Source: Paenibacillus_AR sp051594765 | Lineage (GTDB): Bacteria; Bacillota; Bacilli; Paenibacillales; NBRC-103111 | NCBI RefSeq assembly: GCF_051594765.1 | Contig: NZ_JBPPGJ010000003.1 | Coordinates: 124,001-188,000, forward strand | Direction of reading: 5' to 3' | DNA length: 64,000 bases | Made by a program: the position numbers and the translations under genes | Notes under the pieces: model-generated | The model's database searches: none | What the model was told of the DNA's origin: nothing | Seen by the model: only the letters and a program-made list of their open reading frames with translations | Shown: one piece after another, positions 1 through 7,611 of the stretch | How the letters are laid out: each line of letters starts with the position of its first letter | Numbering within the stretch: position 1 is the first letter of the stretch

Positions 1-102
1 ACGCAACAATGGGTTGGGATACGTCCAAAATCTTCGGTTTTCCCGTATAATCTCCTTAAGATATGTTAGATATATTCCCATTCGGGAGAGGAGACGGGGA
101 CT

Positions 103-414
103 ATGAACATGCGTTTGAAAGCACTCAAGCGGCATTTGTTTTTTTGCCACAGTGAGCATTGCGAGAACCAAGAGGTGGAGGAATTGATGGAAGCCTTCAA
201 GGAGCAGCTGGTGGAGGCGGGCATCCACAAGCAGGTCATGATGAACAAGACCAGCTGTCTCGGCATCTGCGGCAACGGTCCGTTCGCCCTGGTCTATCCG
301 GATGGGATCTGGTACTACAACCTGACGCCGGAGGACGCCCAGCGCATCACCTCGGAGCACTTTGTGAACAACGAGCCCGTGGAGGAGCTGGTCATGCTGA
401 AGATCGGCGGTTGA
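103..414 (+). CDS. (2Fe-2S) thioredoxin-like ferredoxin domain protein
   Basis: This 103-residue protein has the four-cysteine pattern of thioredoxin-fold 2Fe-2S ferredoxins: Cys15 and Cys20 in an FFCHSEHC segment, and Cys52 and Cys56 in SCLGICGNGP. A conserved FALVYPDGIWY stretch follows. Such small proteins resemble the ferredoxin subunit of complex I (NuoE) and are probably cytosolic electron carriers, but the partner is not visible here. The ATG at 103 follows a GGGAGAGGAG ribosome site at about 84-93. The gene is monocistronic and ends before a strong bidirectional hairpin. The fold call is solid and the physiological role is unknown. Confidence 0.85.
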   Translation: MNMRLKALKRHLFFCHSEHCENQEVEELMEAFKEQLVEAGIHKQVMMNKTSCLGICGNGPFALVYPDGIWYYNLTPEDAQRITSEHFVNNEPVEELVMLKIGG

Positions 415-440
415 ACATAGGCGGACGAGGCTAGGCGAAA

Positions 441-477
441 ACGAGGGTGTCCCCACAGATGATGGGGACACCCTCGT
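441..477. terminator. Bidirectional intrinsic terminator between convergent genes
   Basis: There is a perfect 14-bp inverted repeat: ACGAGGGTGTCCCC at 441-454 and its complement at 464-477, with a 9-nt loop. It sits between the ferredoxin-like gene (+) and alkA (-), so it probably ends both transcripts. The flanking T and A tracts are weak. Confidence 0.7.
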
Positions 478-484
478 TCGTGTT

Positions 485-1414
485 CTAGACGTCCTGGGCC
501 AAGGAAGCCCACAGATAGAAGGTGGCGTAGGCCCGCCAGGGAGACCAGGCGGCAGAGAGCTCCTCCACCTCCTGCAGGGAGGGCTTCTCCGTCCGGCCCA
601 GCCGCCTGCGGATGGCATGATGCACCCCCACGTCCGTCAGCGGGAACGCATCCGGATGGCGAAGACAGCGCATCATGACGTAGTTGGCCGTCCAAGGCCC
701 GATGCCCTTGATGGAGGTCAAGGCCGGCTCCGCCCGGCTCATGCCCTCCAGCAGCAGCGCCTCCTTGGACAGCTCTCCCCCGGCGATCAGCCGGGCGACC
801 CGCAGCAGCGTCTCAGACTTGCTGCGGGTGAACTGCAGCGCCTGCAGGTCGGACGGCTCCAGGGCGGCCAGCGTCTGTGCCCCGGGAAAGAGCCGCCACT
901 CCCGGCCCTCCGCCTCCAGCCGGGTGCCGTACGTCTCGACCAGGCGCTTCTTCAGCGTATAGGCGAAGGCCAGATTGATCTGCTGGCCCGCCACCGTCCA
1001 GCACAGCGCCTCCAAGAGCGACGGCACGCCGATCAGCCGGAGCCCCCGGTTCCGGTCGGCGATGGGCGCCAGGATCGGGTCCGACGCGCAAAGGGCCAGG
1101 AATTCCCCGATGTCCGTATCCAGGTCCAGCCATTCCCGGACATACCGTGCCGCCTCCTCCCGGGGGCCGGGCTCCGGCACTCCGTTCCGAAACCGGATGC
1201 TGACGGCTCCCCTGGCCTCCTCCGTATCGAGCCCGATGGCCATCAGTACCGGTCCCCCCGAGGTATGAAGCGCCTTGTAGACGGTCCGCCCCTCTACCTG
1301 ATGCAGACATTCCGATTCGGACCGGTTCAAGTAGACCAGCGCTTCCTCGAAGTGATAATCGCCAGGGGTATCCAGCACCATCAGTCCGTCGGGAGAAAGA
1401 TGAGCCTTCGTCAT
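485..1414 (-). CDS. alkA: DNA-3-methyladenine glycosylase II (AlkA type)
   Basis: This 309-residue HhH-GPD base-excision glycosylase removes alkylated purines such as 3-methyladenine from DNA. The helix-hairpin-helix is at about residues 233-250 (LTSIKGIGPWTANYVMMR), and the catalytic aspartate should be Asp261 in FPLTDVGVHHAI. The N-terminal part matches the AlkA_N-like fold only loosely. The start codon overlaps the end of ogt by 4 nt (ATGA), so the two are translationally coupled. Together with the divergent adaA this forms an alkylation-damage response cluster, similar in content to the alkA/adaA-adaB locus of Bacillus subtilis. Confidence 0.93.
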   Translation of the reverse strand: MTKAHLSPDGLMVLDTPGDYHFEEALVYLNRSESECLHQVEGRTVYKALHTSGGPVLMAIGLDTEEARGAVSIRFRNGVPEPGPREEAARYVREWLDLDTDIGEFLALCASDPILAPIADRNRGLRLIGVPSLLEALCWTVAGQQINLAFAYTLKKRLVETYGTRLEAEGREWRLFPGAQTLAALEPSDLQALQFTRSKSETLLRVARLIAGGELSKEALLLEGMSRAEPALTSIKGIGPWTANYVMMRCLRHPDAFPLTDVGVHHAIRRRLGRTEKPSLQEVEELSAAWSPWRAYATFYLWASLAQDV

Positions 1415-1932
1415 CCGAAGGGCACCCCCTCCAACCGCAGCAGCGTCTCCTTGACCGCTAGGCCGCCTCGGAAGCCCGTCAGGCTGCCGTTCTTGCCAAT
1501 GACCCGGTGGCAGGGCACCAGAAGGGGCACCGGGTTGGCGCCGTTGGCCGCGCCTGCGGCCCGTACGGCTGCGGGACGCCCCACGGCAGCCGCCAGCTCG
1601 GCGTAGCTCCGCGTGCTGCCGTACGGAATCCGTCGGAGCTCCTCCCAGATCCGCAGCTGGAACGGAGTCCCTCTCAGATCCAGCGGAAGCCCGAACTGCC
1701 GCCGCTCCCCCTCCAGGTATTCCTCCAGCTCCCGGACAGCCGGAAGCAGCGCTTCGTCATCCTGCACCAGCTCCGCCCCCGGAGCGTGCCGGTCTCTCCA
1801 GGCTTGAAGCGCCCCGGCTTCCTCATTGGGCCACGTAATCCGGCACAGCCCTTCCCCGGTCGCCATCAGATACAGCTTCTCCCCGCCGAAGCGGGGGAGA
1901 ACGGCGGAGCGCCAGACCAGTCGTTGTCCCAT
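1411..1932 (-). CDS. ogt: Methylated-DNA--protein-cysteine S-methyltransferase
   Basis: This is a suicide repair protein of about 173 residues that transfers the O6-methyl group of guanine to its own cysteine. The signature PCHRV lies in LLVPCHRVIGKNGSLTGF, with the acceptor Cys at about residue 141. The helix-turn-helix DNA-binding segment (TRSYAELAAAVGRPAAVRAAG) precedes it. I chose the ATG at 1932 because the GGGGAGGG ribosome site leaves 6-8 nt to it, whereas the in-frame ATG at 1938 directly abuts that site. It is first in an operon with alkA and diverges from adaA. Confidence 0.92.
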   Translation of the reverse strand: MGQRLVWRSAVLPRFGGEKLYLMATGEGLCRITWPNEEAGALQAWRDRHAPGAELVQDDEALLPAVRELEEYLEGERRQFGLPLDLRGTPFQLRIWEELRRIPYGSTRSYAELAAAVGRPAAVRAAGAANGANPVPLLVPCHRVIGKNGSLTGFRGGLAVKETLLRLEGVPFG

Positions 1933-1965
1933 GACCATCCCTCCCCTTCACAAACATCTGTTCCC

Positions 1966-1994
1966 AGTATACCTCCCACAGCCTCGAATGATAA
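1966..1994 (-). promoter_or_regulatory. Putative sigma-A promoter of ogt-alkA
   Basis: On the minus strand the -35 is TTATCA (1994-1989) and the -10 is TATACT (1971-1966), with a 17-bp spacer. It lies within the ogt/adaA divergent region, about 17 bp from the candidate Ada-type box at 2011-2020. Confidence 0.6.
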
Positions 1995-2010
1995 GCGGGC
2001 GGAACCAGGA

Positions 2011-2043
2011 GCGCAAGATTTCAAAAGGGGGGCCTGCTATACT
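2011..2043 (+). promoter_or_regulatory. adaA promoter with candidate Ada-type operator
   Basis: An extended -10 (TGCTATACT, hexamer 2038-2043) has no good -35. In the -35 position lies GCGCAAGATT (2011-2020). From memory this resembles the E. coli Ada-box core, which contains GCGCAAGA, although the AAT part of the E. coli A box is not well conserved here. This placement is what is expected if methylated AdaA recruits RNA polymerase at its own promoter. The operator role is inferred. Confidence 0.5.
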
Positions 2044-2092
2044 GGAGGGGTAAACATCCCTTCTGGGGAATCCCGATGAGGAGGCAGGCGCC

Positions 2093-2680
2093 GTGAATTC
2101 ACCTATCCGCGACCCGGAGCTGGTCGAACACATCTACGCATCCGTCTCACGCAAGGAAACCGTCTATGACGGCATCTACTATACGGGCGTGCACACCACC
2201 GGCATCTTCTGCCGGCCCTCGTGCCGGGCCCGGACGCCCCTGCGGCGGAATGTCTCCTTCTATCCTTCCGCCCAGGCCGCGCTGGAGGCCGGGTTCCGCC
2301 CCTGCAAGCGCTGCAGGCCTGAGACACCGGGACCCGACAACCCCGACGCCGCATTGGTGAAGGCCGTCCGGGAGGCCATCCGCCGCAGGCTGCCCGGCTC
2401 CGTAACGCTGGCCACCCTGGCCGCCGAGCTGCATCTCAGCCCGTATTATCTCCAGCGGGTGTTCAAGCGGACCGCCGGAGTTTCCCCTGCCGAATACGCC
2501 CTGGAGCTGCGGGTGGAGGAGGCTAAGCGTCTCTTGACCGGACGCCCCGACCTGTCGGCCGCAGACATCGCGCGGATGACGGGATTCTCGAGTCCGGCCT
2601 ATTTTTCTACCGCGTTCCTGAAGGCGGCGGGCGTCACCCCCACCGAATATCGGCTGGCAGGCGGGCTGCTGAAGAATTAG
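2093..2680 (+). CDS. adaA: AdaA: methylphosphotriester-DNA methyltransferase / AraC-type activator
   Basis: This 195-residue protein has an N-terminal Ada zinc domain (about residues 10-80) with zinc ligands Cys40, Cys44, Cys71 and Cys74 in FCRPSC and RPCKRC. The spacing is the same as E. coli Ada Cys38/42/69/72, so Cys40 should be the methylphosphotriester acceptor. An AraC/XylS double HTH follows at about residues 95-190. The O6-methylguanine domain of E. coli Ada is absent and is supplied by the divergent ogt, as in the split AdaA/AdaB arrangement of B. subtilis. The start is GTG, with GAGGAGGCAGG upstream at 2078-2088. Confidence 0.93.
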   Translation: MNSPIRDPELVEHIYASVSRKETVYDGIYYTGVHTTGIFCRPSCRARTPLRRNVSFYPSAQAALEAGFRPCKRCRPETPGPDNPDAALVKAVREAIRRRLPGSVTLATLAAELHLSPYYLQRVFKRTAGVSPAEYALELRVEEAKRLLTGRPDLSAADIARMTGFSSPAYFSTAFLKAAGVTPTEYRLAGGLLKN

Positions 2681-2681
2681 A

Positions 2682-2710
2682 TTCGCAAGATGGGCTGCTT
2701 CCGGTATAAT
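2682..2710 (+). promoter_or_regulatory. Promoter of the gene downstream of adaA
   Basis: The -35 is TTCGCA (2682-2687), with a 17-bp spacer to a consensus -10 TATAAT (2705-2710). The -35 region carries the octamer CGCAAGAT (2684-2691), which also occurs at 2012-2019 in the -35 region of adaA. This hints at shared control. The octamer lies 5 bp closer to its -10 than at adaA. Confidence 0.6.
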
Positions 2711-2774
2711 GTCCTCATACCTGCCCGCATACGGCCGCCGCCGGACCGGGCAGCACGACCGGAGGATGACTACT

Positions 2775-3341
2775 ATGGCGGATATCACCCTGATTCCCCT
2801 ATCGGCCAAATTGTCCGATGTGGTGCTGAAGCGGTACATCGAATCGTTCCTCGACCCGGAGCGGATGTCGTTCCCGACGTATCTGATGCTCGAGAAGCTG
2901 CGCCGCAACAAGGGCTACCGGAACAGCGGCTTCAAGTTCTGGGACTATCTGGACGACAAGCCCCGCATGAGGCCCTACATCATCTCGGAGGCCACCTTCC
3001 GCAGCTATTCCCACAAGCTGTCCGATCTTCTGGTGTATTGGGACTGCACCTATATGGAGCCCCCTTCCGCGTTTCCGTCCGGCAACCGGGTCTGTGCGGT
3101 GCAATTCGGCGAGATTGTCCGGAATCTGGACCTGTGTCCCCCTACCCTGTACCTGTTCGACCGCGACTTCAAGTGGACGCTGATCCGCACGGATGAGCCC
3201 CAGAACGAGCTGGGCTGGAACTGCCTCCAGATCGGGGAGATCGGCGGCCCGCCTGCCCGCAAGCCTGTGCCGGCCCCCGGACCCTCGGGCGAAGCGCCAA
3301 CCACCCGTCTGTTCCCGCTGCAGCAAGCGCAGCGCTTCTGA
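2775..3341 (+). CDS. Hypothetical protein downstream of adaA
   Basis: This 188-residue soluble protein is not one I recognise. It starts MADITLIPLSAKLSD, is rich in aromatic residues (for example FKFWDYLDD and VYWDCTYMEPP) and ends in a Pro/Ala-rich tail. No signal peptide or membrane segment is seen. The ATG at 2775 has GGAGG at 2761-2765. A longer in-frame start at 2709 lies inside the -10 hexamer and is rejected. It is monocistronic, with its own promoter and an intrinsic terminator. Its position after adaA and the shared CGCAAGAT octamer suggest, but do not prove, a link to alkylation stress. Confidence 0.75.
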   Translation: MADITLIPLSAKLSDVVLKRYIESFLDPERMSFPTYLMLEKLRRNKGYRNSGFKFWDYLDDKPRMRPYIISEATFRSYSHKLSDLLVYWDCTYMEPPSAFPSGNRVCAVQFGEIVRNLDLCPPTLYLFDRDFKWTLIRTDEPQNELGWNCLQIGEIGGPPARKPVPAPGPSGEAPTTRLFPLQQAQRF

Positions 3342-3359
3342 TCCGAATTCCTGTACAGC

Positions 3360-3403
3360 AAGCCGCCTCCCCGGAACCCTGTGGGCCGGAAGCGGCTTTT
3401 TTT
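3360..3403 (+). terminator. Intrinsic terminator
   Basis: The stem is AAGCCGC (3360-3366) with GCGGCTT (3392-3398), plus an inner CCGG/CCGG pairing, and a run of T follows to 3403. It ends the 2775-3341 gene. Confidence 0.8.
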
Positions 3404-3404
3404 G

Positions 3405-3414
3405 CCCCCCCCCC
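3405..3414. repeat. Homopolymeric C10 tract
   Basis: Ten consecutive C residues follow the terminator T run and lie about 110 bp upstream of the MFS gene start. The tract is a possible slippage site and could equally be a sequencing-sensitive spot. The candidate promoter of the next gene (extended -10 TGATAGAAT at 3482-3490) lies well downstream of it. Confidence 0.6.
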
Positions 3415-3523
3415 GGCTGGAGCAGCTTAGAAAAAGGGGAAGGAAGCCGGAGTCTTTTTCCTGTTTTGGTGCAGGGATTCCTGATAGAATGGAGCCTTAT
3501 ATCGCCCTCACGGAGGTGCCCGT

Positions 3524-4909
3524 ATGGGACCATGGCAGACCGCGGTCCGGACCGTACGCGGCTGGGACCGCAACATCAAACTCTTCTTCCTGACCAACCT
3601 GCTGTTCCAAGCCGGCAGCGGGATGTTCTCCGTTCTCTATAATCTCTACGTGCAGGCCCTGGGCTACGGCCAGACGCTGAACGGCCAGCTCATCAGCCTG
3701 GCCTCCTTCGCCACGGCCCTCATGTTCATCCCTATTGGAATCACCGGGGACCGGTTCGGCCGCAAGCGGCTCCTCTCGATCGGCATCTGGGGCACCGGCA
3801 TCGCCGGCCTGGGCCGCTCCTTCGCCGAAAGCGCAGCCGCCCTCGAGGGCTTCGCCGTGCTGCACGGCCTGTTTATGGCGGCCATCCAGGTGCTGGCGGT
3901 ACCGTTTCTGGCGGATTACGCCAAGAAAGAGGAGCGCCTGCGGCTCTTGAGCTACCACTTCTCCGCCACGCTGGCCGCGCAGGTGCTGGGCAGTACGGGA
4001 GGCGGTCTGCTGGCGGACCTGCTCCAGTGGACGGGCACCGGCCGGACGGCCAGCCTGCAGATTGCCCTGGCGGTGGGCAGTGCAGCCGTATGGGCCGCCG
4101 CCATTCCGCTCATGGGCATCCGGGAGCAGAGGCGCACCGGGGAAGCACCGGCCGTGTCGGGCACACAGGCTGCGGCTGCGGAGTCGGCGGGCGACGCACC
4201 TCGGGACGCTGAACGCGAACCGGACGCTGCCCATGCTCCGGACGCAGCCCCTACGCCGGCCCCTGTACCCGCGCCGGAGCCCGCCGACGCCCGCCGCGAC
4301 CGGACCATCATCGCCCAGTTCGCCTTCACCCAGCTCCTGATCGGCATCGGCTCCGGACTGGTCATTCCGTACCTGAACCTGTATTTCACCGACCGGTTCT
4401 CCGTCTCGCTGACCATGGTGGGCATCCTGATCTCGCTGGGCCAGATCATGACCATCGCCTCCATGCTCATGGGGCCGCGGCTGGTCAAGAGAGTCGGCCA
4501 GGTCCGGGCCGTACTGACCTTCCAGCTGCTGTCCCTGCCGTTCCTGCTTATTACGGGCTTCACGGGCATGCTGTGGATCGCCACCATCGGCTACCTGTTC
4601 CGCCAAGCGCTGATGAACGCGGCCAACCCGATCCACTCCTCGATTCTGGTGGACCGGGTCTCGCCCGCCCGCCGCGGCGCCGCCAACTCCATCAACCAGA
4701 CCATGTTCATGCTGGGCTGGGCCTTCATGGGCTACGTGCAGCCGGCCATCTTGGCCCGCTACGGCGTCTATTGGGGCTATGCCATAACCTTCTGCCTGAC
4801 CGGCGCCCTGTATATCACATCCGCCGCCTGCTTCTACCTGATGCTCCGGGAGCCGCGCCCGGCTTCGCTCGAAGCGGAAGCCTCCGCCCGGTCCACGGCG
4901 GCCGAATAA
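3524..4909 (+). CDS. MFS transporter
   Basis: This 461-residue major facilitator has two six-helix halves (about residues 15-205 and 265-440). They are joined by a long Ala/Pro/Glu-rich cytoplasmic loop at about 205-262. The motif-A-like loop GDRFGRKRLLS between TM2 and TM3 and the signature LDR/NSINQTMFM of the second half are visible. The substrate cannot be told from sequence. The central linker is unusually low-complexity. The ATG follows CGGAGGTGCCCGT. It is convergent with the cytochrome c gene across a shared hairpin. Confidence 0.88.
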   Translation: MGPWQTAVRTVRGWDRNIKLFFLTNLLFQAGSGMFSVLYNLYVQALGYGQTLNGQLISLASFATALMFIPIGITGDRFGRKRLLSIGIWGTGIAGLGRSFAESAAALEGFAVLHGLFMAAIQVLAVPFLADYAKKEERLRLLSYHFSATLAAQVLGSTGGGLLADLLQWTGTGRTASLQIALAVGSAAVWAAAIPLMGIREQRRTGEAPAVSGTQAAAAESAGDAPRDAEREPDAAHAPDAAPTPAPVPAPEPADARRDRTIIAQFAFTQLLIGIGSGLVIPYLNLYFTDRFSVSLTMVGILISLGQIMTIASMLMGPRLVKRVGQVRAVLTFQLLSLPFLLITGFTGMLWIATIGYLFRQALMNAANPIHSSILVDRVSPARRGAANSINQTMFMLGWAFMGYVQPAILARYGVYWGYAITFCLTGALYITSAACFYLMLREPRPASLEAEASARSTAAE

Positions 4910-4915
4910 CGAACA

Positions 4916-4952
4916 AAACCCTCCGAGGCTCTTCCACAGCTTCGGAGGGTTT
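4916..4952. terminator. Bidirectional terminator between MFS gene and cytochrome c gene
   Basis: AAACCCTCCGA (4916-4926) pairs with TCGGAGGGTTT (4942-4952). The stem separates convergent genes and overlaps almost to the stop codon of the minus-strand gene at 4956. Confidence 0.75.
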
Positions 4953-4955
4953 CGT

Positions 4956-5417
4956 TCATTTTTTGGCGGCCAGCCAATCGGCCAGCGCGTTCAGCTCTTC
5001 GTCCTTCAGCTTGCCCTTGAAGGCCGGCATGCCATTGCGGCCGTTGGTGATGATGCCCAGGATCTGCTCCTTCGTGTACTTGGCGCCCACCTTGGCGATG
5101 TTCCGGTTCGCCGCCCCGTTGCCGTCCATCTTGTCCCCGTGGCAGGCGACGCAGTTGGCCTTGTACAGCGCCTCCACGTTGGCTGTTGTGGCCCCGCCGG
5201 CCGCCGGCGACGCCGCTGTGCCCGGAGCTGCGGCGCCAGGCGATGCCGCACCCGGCGACGCAGCTCCGGGAGACGCCGCACCCGCCCCGGCCGTCGCCTT
5301 GGGCGATGCTGCCGTAGGCGACGGGCTTGCGGCATTCTTGTTGCCGCCGCACGCCGCCAGCGCCAGAATCATGGCTCCCGCCCCCGCCAATAGGAGGGCT
5401 TGTCCCATCTTGCGCAT
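4956..5417 (-). CDS. Lipoprotein cytochrome c (c-551/CccB type)
   Basis: This 153-residue small c-type cytochrome is probably anchored outside the membrane by a lipid. The lipobox is LALAAC with Cys23. A 55-residue linker of repeated Ala-Ser-Pro-Gly units follows. The haem domain has CVACH (Cys89, Cys92, His93) and a likely axial Met130 in NGMPAFKGKL. The size and plan match the Bacillus lipoprotein cytochrome c-551 family, which carries electrons on the outer face of the membrane. The repeated AASPG linker is encoded by near-perfect 15-bp DNA repeats (about 5216-5285), so its length may vary between strains. Confidence 0.9.
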   Translation of the reverse strand: MRKMGQALLLAGAGAMILALAACGGNKNAASPSPTAASPKATAGAGAASPGAASPGAASPGAAAPGTAASPAAGGATTANVEALYKANCVACHGDKMDGNGAANRNIAKVGAKYTKEQILGIITNGRNGMPAFKGKLKDEELNALADWLAAKK

Positions 5418-5505
5418 GATTGAATCCCCGCTCTCGTTTGTTTTATATTGCCAGTACTAATATGGGGGATCGCCGGGGATTTTATACGGACTCACGGCCT
5501 CTGGC

Positions 5506-6345
5506 TTACCGGTACTCCCGGACCGTCAGCTGGTCCAGACTCTTGAAGGTAAAGCCCAGCTTCCTCGCATCGTCGATGATGCGGCCCAAGGCCTCCGCGT
5601 TGTCGCGGGAGACGCTGTGGAGCAGCAGAACCGCTCCCGGATGGAGCTGGGGCATCACCTTGTCGTAAGCATATTGGGCGCCCTTCTGGTCCTTGGTGTC
5701 CCAATCCTTGTACGCCACCGACCAGAAGACGCTGGTATAACCCAGCTGTTTGGCCGCGCCCAAGAGACGGTCGCTGAAGATGCCCCGCGGCGGCCGCAGG
5801 TACTTCATCTCCTTCTGGCCCGTCACCTCCGCCACACCGGCCTTCACCTTGTCGAGCTCCTCGGCGATCTTGCCGTCGGGCGTCGCGCTCAGGTCCGGGT
5901 GGCTCCACGAATGGTTGCCTACCAGGTGCCCCTCGCTCACCATCCGCTTCAGCAGCTCCGGCTGGTCCTTGATGTAATGCCCCGTCACGAAGAACGCCGC
6001 GGGCACCTGCTTCTCCTTCAGCACGTCCAGCACCTGGGCGGTATAGCCATTTTCATAACCGTTGTCGAAGGTCAGGTACAGTTCCTTTTCCCCCGTATTC
6101 CCGAGAAAAATCGCCTCGTGGCGCTTCAGCACCTCGAGGAAGCCCTCCTGCGCGATGGACGGCAGCTCGCCGTTGCGGCTCTTCTTGAAGCCGAAGTGGT
6201 AGGAGCCGCTCGCGGCCGCGGCCTGGCTCTCCAGCGAAGCGCCTTCCGTTGCGGAGACGGGTGAGGGATCCGCTGCGGCAGGCAGAGGCTTCCCTGCCCC
6301 GCTCCACACGGCGGCTGCCAACAGAATGCCGATGATTGGGTTCAA
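5506..6345 (-). CDS. pdaA: Polysaccharide deacetylase, PdaA-like (delta-lactam biosynthesis)
   Basis: This 279-residue exported NodB-type deacetylase has the PdaA-like motif LYLTFDNGYENGYT, the zinc motif GNHSWSHPD, RPPRGIFS and LLLHSVSRDN. In B. subtilis PdaA deacetylates muramic acid residues on the way to muramic delta-lactam in spore cortex. That role is inferred here. I place the start at TTG 6345 (MNPIIGILLAAAVWSG, a signal peptide) because AAGGAG lies 8 nt upstream. The longer frame to 6396 has no ribosome site. The neighbours do not add functional context. Confidence 0.85.
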   Translation of the reverse strand: MNPIIGILLAAAVWSGAGKPLPAAADPSPVSATEGASLESQAAAASGSYHFGFKKSRNGELPSIAQEGFLEVLKRHEAIFLGNTGEKELYLTFDNGYENGYTAQVLDVLKEKQVPAAFFVTGHYIKDQPELLKRMVSEGHLVGNHSWSHPDLSATPDGKIAEELDKVKAGVAEVTGQKEMKYLRPPRGIFSDRLLGAAKQLGYTSVFWSVAYKDWDTKDQKGAQYAYDKVMPQLHPGAVLLLHSVSRDNAEALGRIIDDARKLGFTFKSLDQLTVREYR

Positions 6346-6438
6346 CCTGCTCACTCCTTGGTAGGATTGGAGATTCCTTGGATCATGTGGCAACACAGGT
6401 AATATGTCACCGAATCCGGCGCTCCAACCAACCCAGGT

Positions 6439-7611
6439 TCAGGAAAAGCGACGCCGTCCCTCCCCCAGCCGCCCCCGCATAAACAAGGCGCAGCCCAGCA
6501 GGCCCGCCGCCGCAAAGCCGAACAGCAGCCCATAGCCCCCGGCACTCAGGAGGAAGCTGCCGAGCACCGGCCCGCAGGCCATCCCGAGATACCGGAACAG
6601 GTTGTACATGCCGGTGGCCGTGGCCCGGGTCTCCACGAATTCCTCCGTCAGAAGGGTGGTCTGGACCGGCAGCGACACGCCGAGGAACAGCCCGATGAAC
6701 AGGGTCCCCCCGAGGAGAGCCCCCAGGGACAGGGGGTAGAGCAGCAGGAAAAGCGCCACCGCCAGCAGGTTCAAGAAGCTGACGGCCGTCACCAGTCGAC
6801 GGCCGTCCAGCCGCAGCTGCAGCCGGCCCCCGATATAGCTGCCGGCTACGATCATGGCCGACATGGGGAGGAGGGCCAGACCTTTTTGCTCGGGGGAGAG
6901 GCCATAGCGGTCCGTCAGAATGCCCGGCACGAAGACCAGGAAGTTATAGAAGACGTAGTACTGCACGAAGCCCAGCAGGATGATAGCCGAGCCCACCCGG
7001 TCCTTCAGCACGGCGGCATAATCCGCCGGGGAGAACCGCCTCCCCGAGCCGGTAGCCGGCTTGGTCTCCTTCAGCAGAATCGCGTTGCCCGCCAGGATCA
7101 GCAGGCCGGCTCCCGTCAGCGCCAGGAACACGGTGTGGAAGTCGAACCGCCCGCCGAGCAGGCCGCCGATGATCGGGCCTCCGACCGGCCCCAGGTAGAC
7201 CATCATCTGGAAGGTGCCCATGGCCTTGCCCCGAGCCGGGCCGTCGTACAGGTCCCCGATGACCGTCACCGCCACCACGGAGCCCGCCGCAATACCGATG
7301 GCCTGCAGCGACCGGAAGACGAGAATCCCGGCGATCCCGCCGGAGAAGTAGCAGCCGAGGGAGGCCAGGATGTAGATGGAGATGCCCGCCAGGAGAACTT
7401 TCCTGCGGCCGCGGGTGTCGGTCAGGGGACCGTACACCAGCTGCATCAGCGCCAGCCCCACGGTGAAGATGGAGATGGACACGTTGACCAGGAACGGCGT
7501 GGTGTGCAGCGCGTCCGTCACCTCCGGCAGGAGGGGCGTGTAGATCGTTTGGGTGAACGGCCCGAGAAAGGCCGCCAGCGAAACGGCGTATACCGCCCAT
7601 CGTTTATTCAT
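6439..7611 (-). CDS. MFS drug-efflux-type transporter (DHA1/Bcr-like)
   Basis: This 390-residue 12-helix major facilitator begins MNKRWAVYAVSLAAFLGPFTQTIYTPLLPEV. The TPLLPE segment in TM1 and the loop GPLTDTRGRRKVLL fit the proton-coupled drug-efflux (Bcr/CflA-like) group. The ATG at 7611 overlaps the end of the upstream helicase gene by 8 nt, so they are co-transcribed. A longer upstream frame lies wholly inside the helicase gene and is rejected. The substrate is unknown. Confidence 0.88.
   Translation of the reverse strand: MNKRWAVYAVSLAAFLGPFTQTIYTPLLPEVTDALHTTPFLVNVSISIFTVGLALMQLVYGPLTDTRGRRKVLLAGISIYILASLGCYFSGGIAGILVFRSLQAIGIAAGSVVAVTVIGDLYDGPARGKAMGTFQMMVYLGPVGGPIIGGLLGGRFDFHTVFLALTGAGLLILAGNAILLKETKPATGSGRRFSPADYAAVLKDRVGSAIILLGFVQYYVFYNFLVFVPGILTDRYGLSPEQKGLALLPMSAMIVAGSYIGGRLQLRLDGRRLVTAVSFLNLLAVALFLLLYPLSLGALLGGTLFIGLFLGVSLPVQTTLLTEEFVETRATATGMYNLFRYLGMACGPVLGSFLLSAGGYGLLFGFAAAGLLGCALFMRGRLGEGRRRFS

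Noticed and set aside
6346..6438. Sigma-G promoter before the pdaA-like gene
   Set aside because: A CATATTA-like -10 is present on the minus strand, but no matching -35 (TGAATA type) is found at the right spacing.
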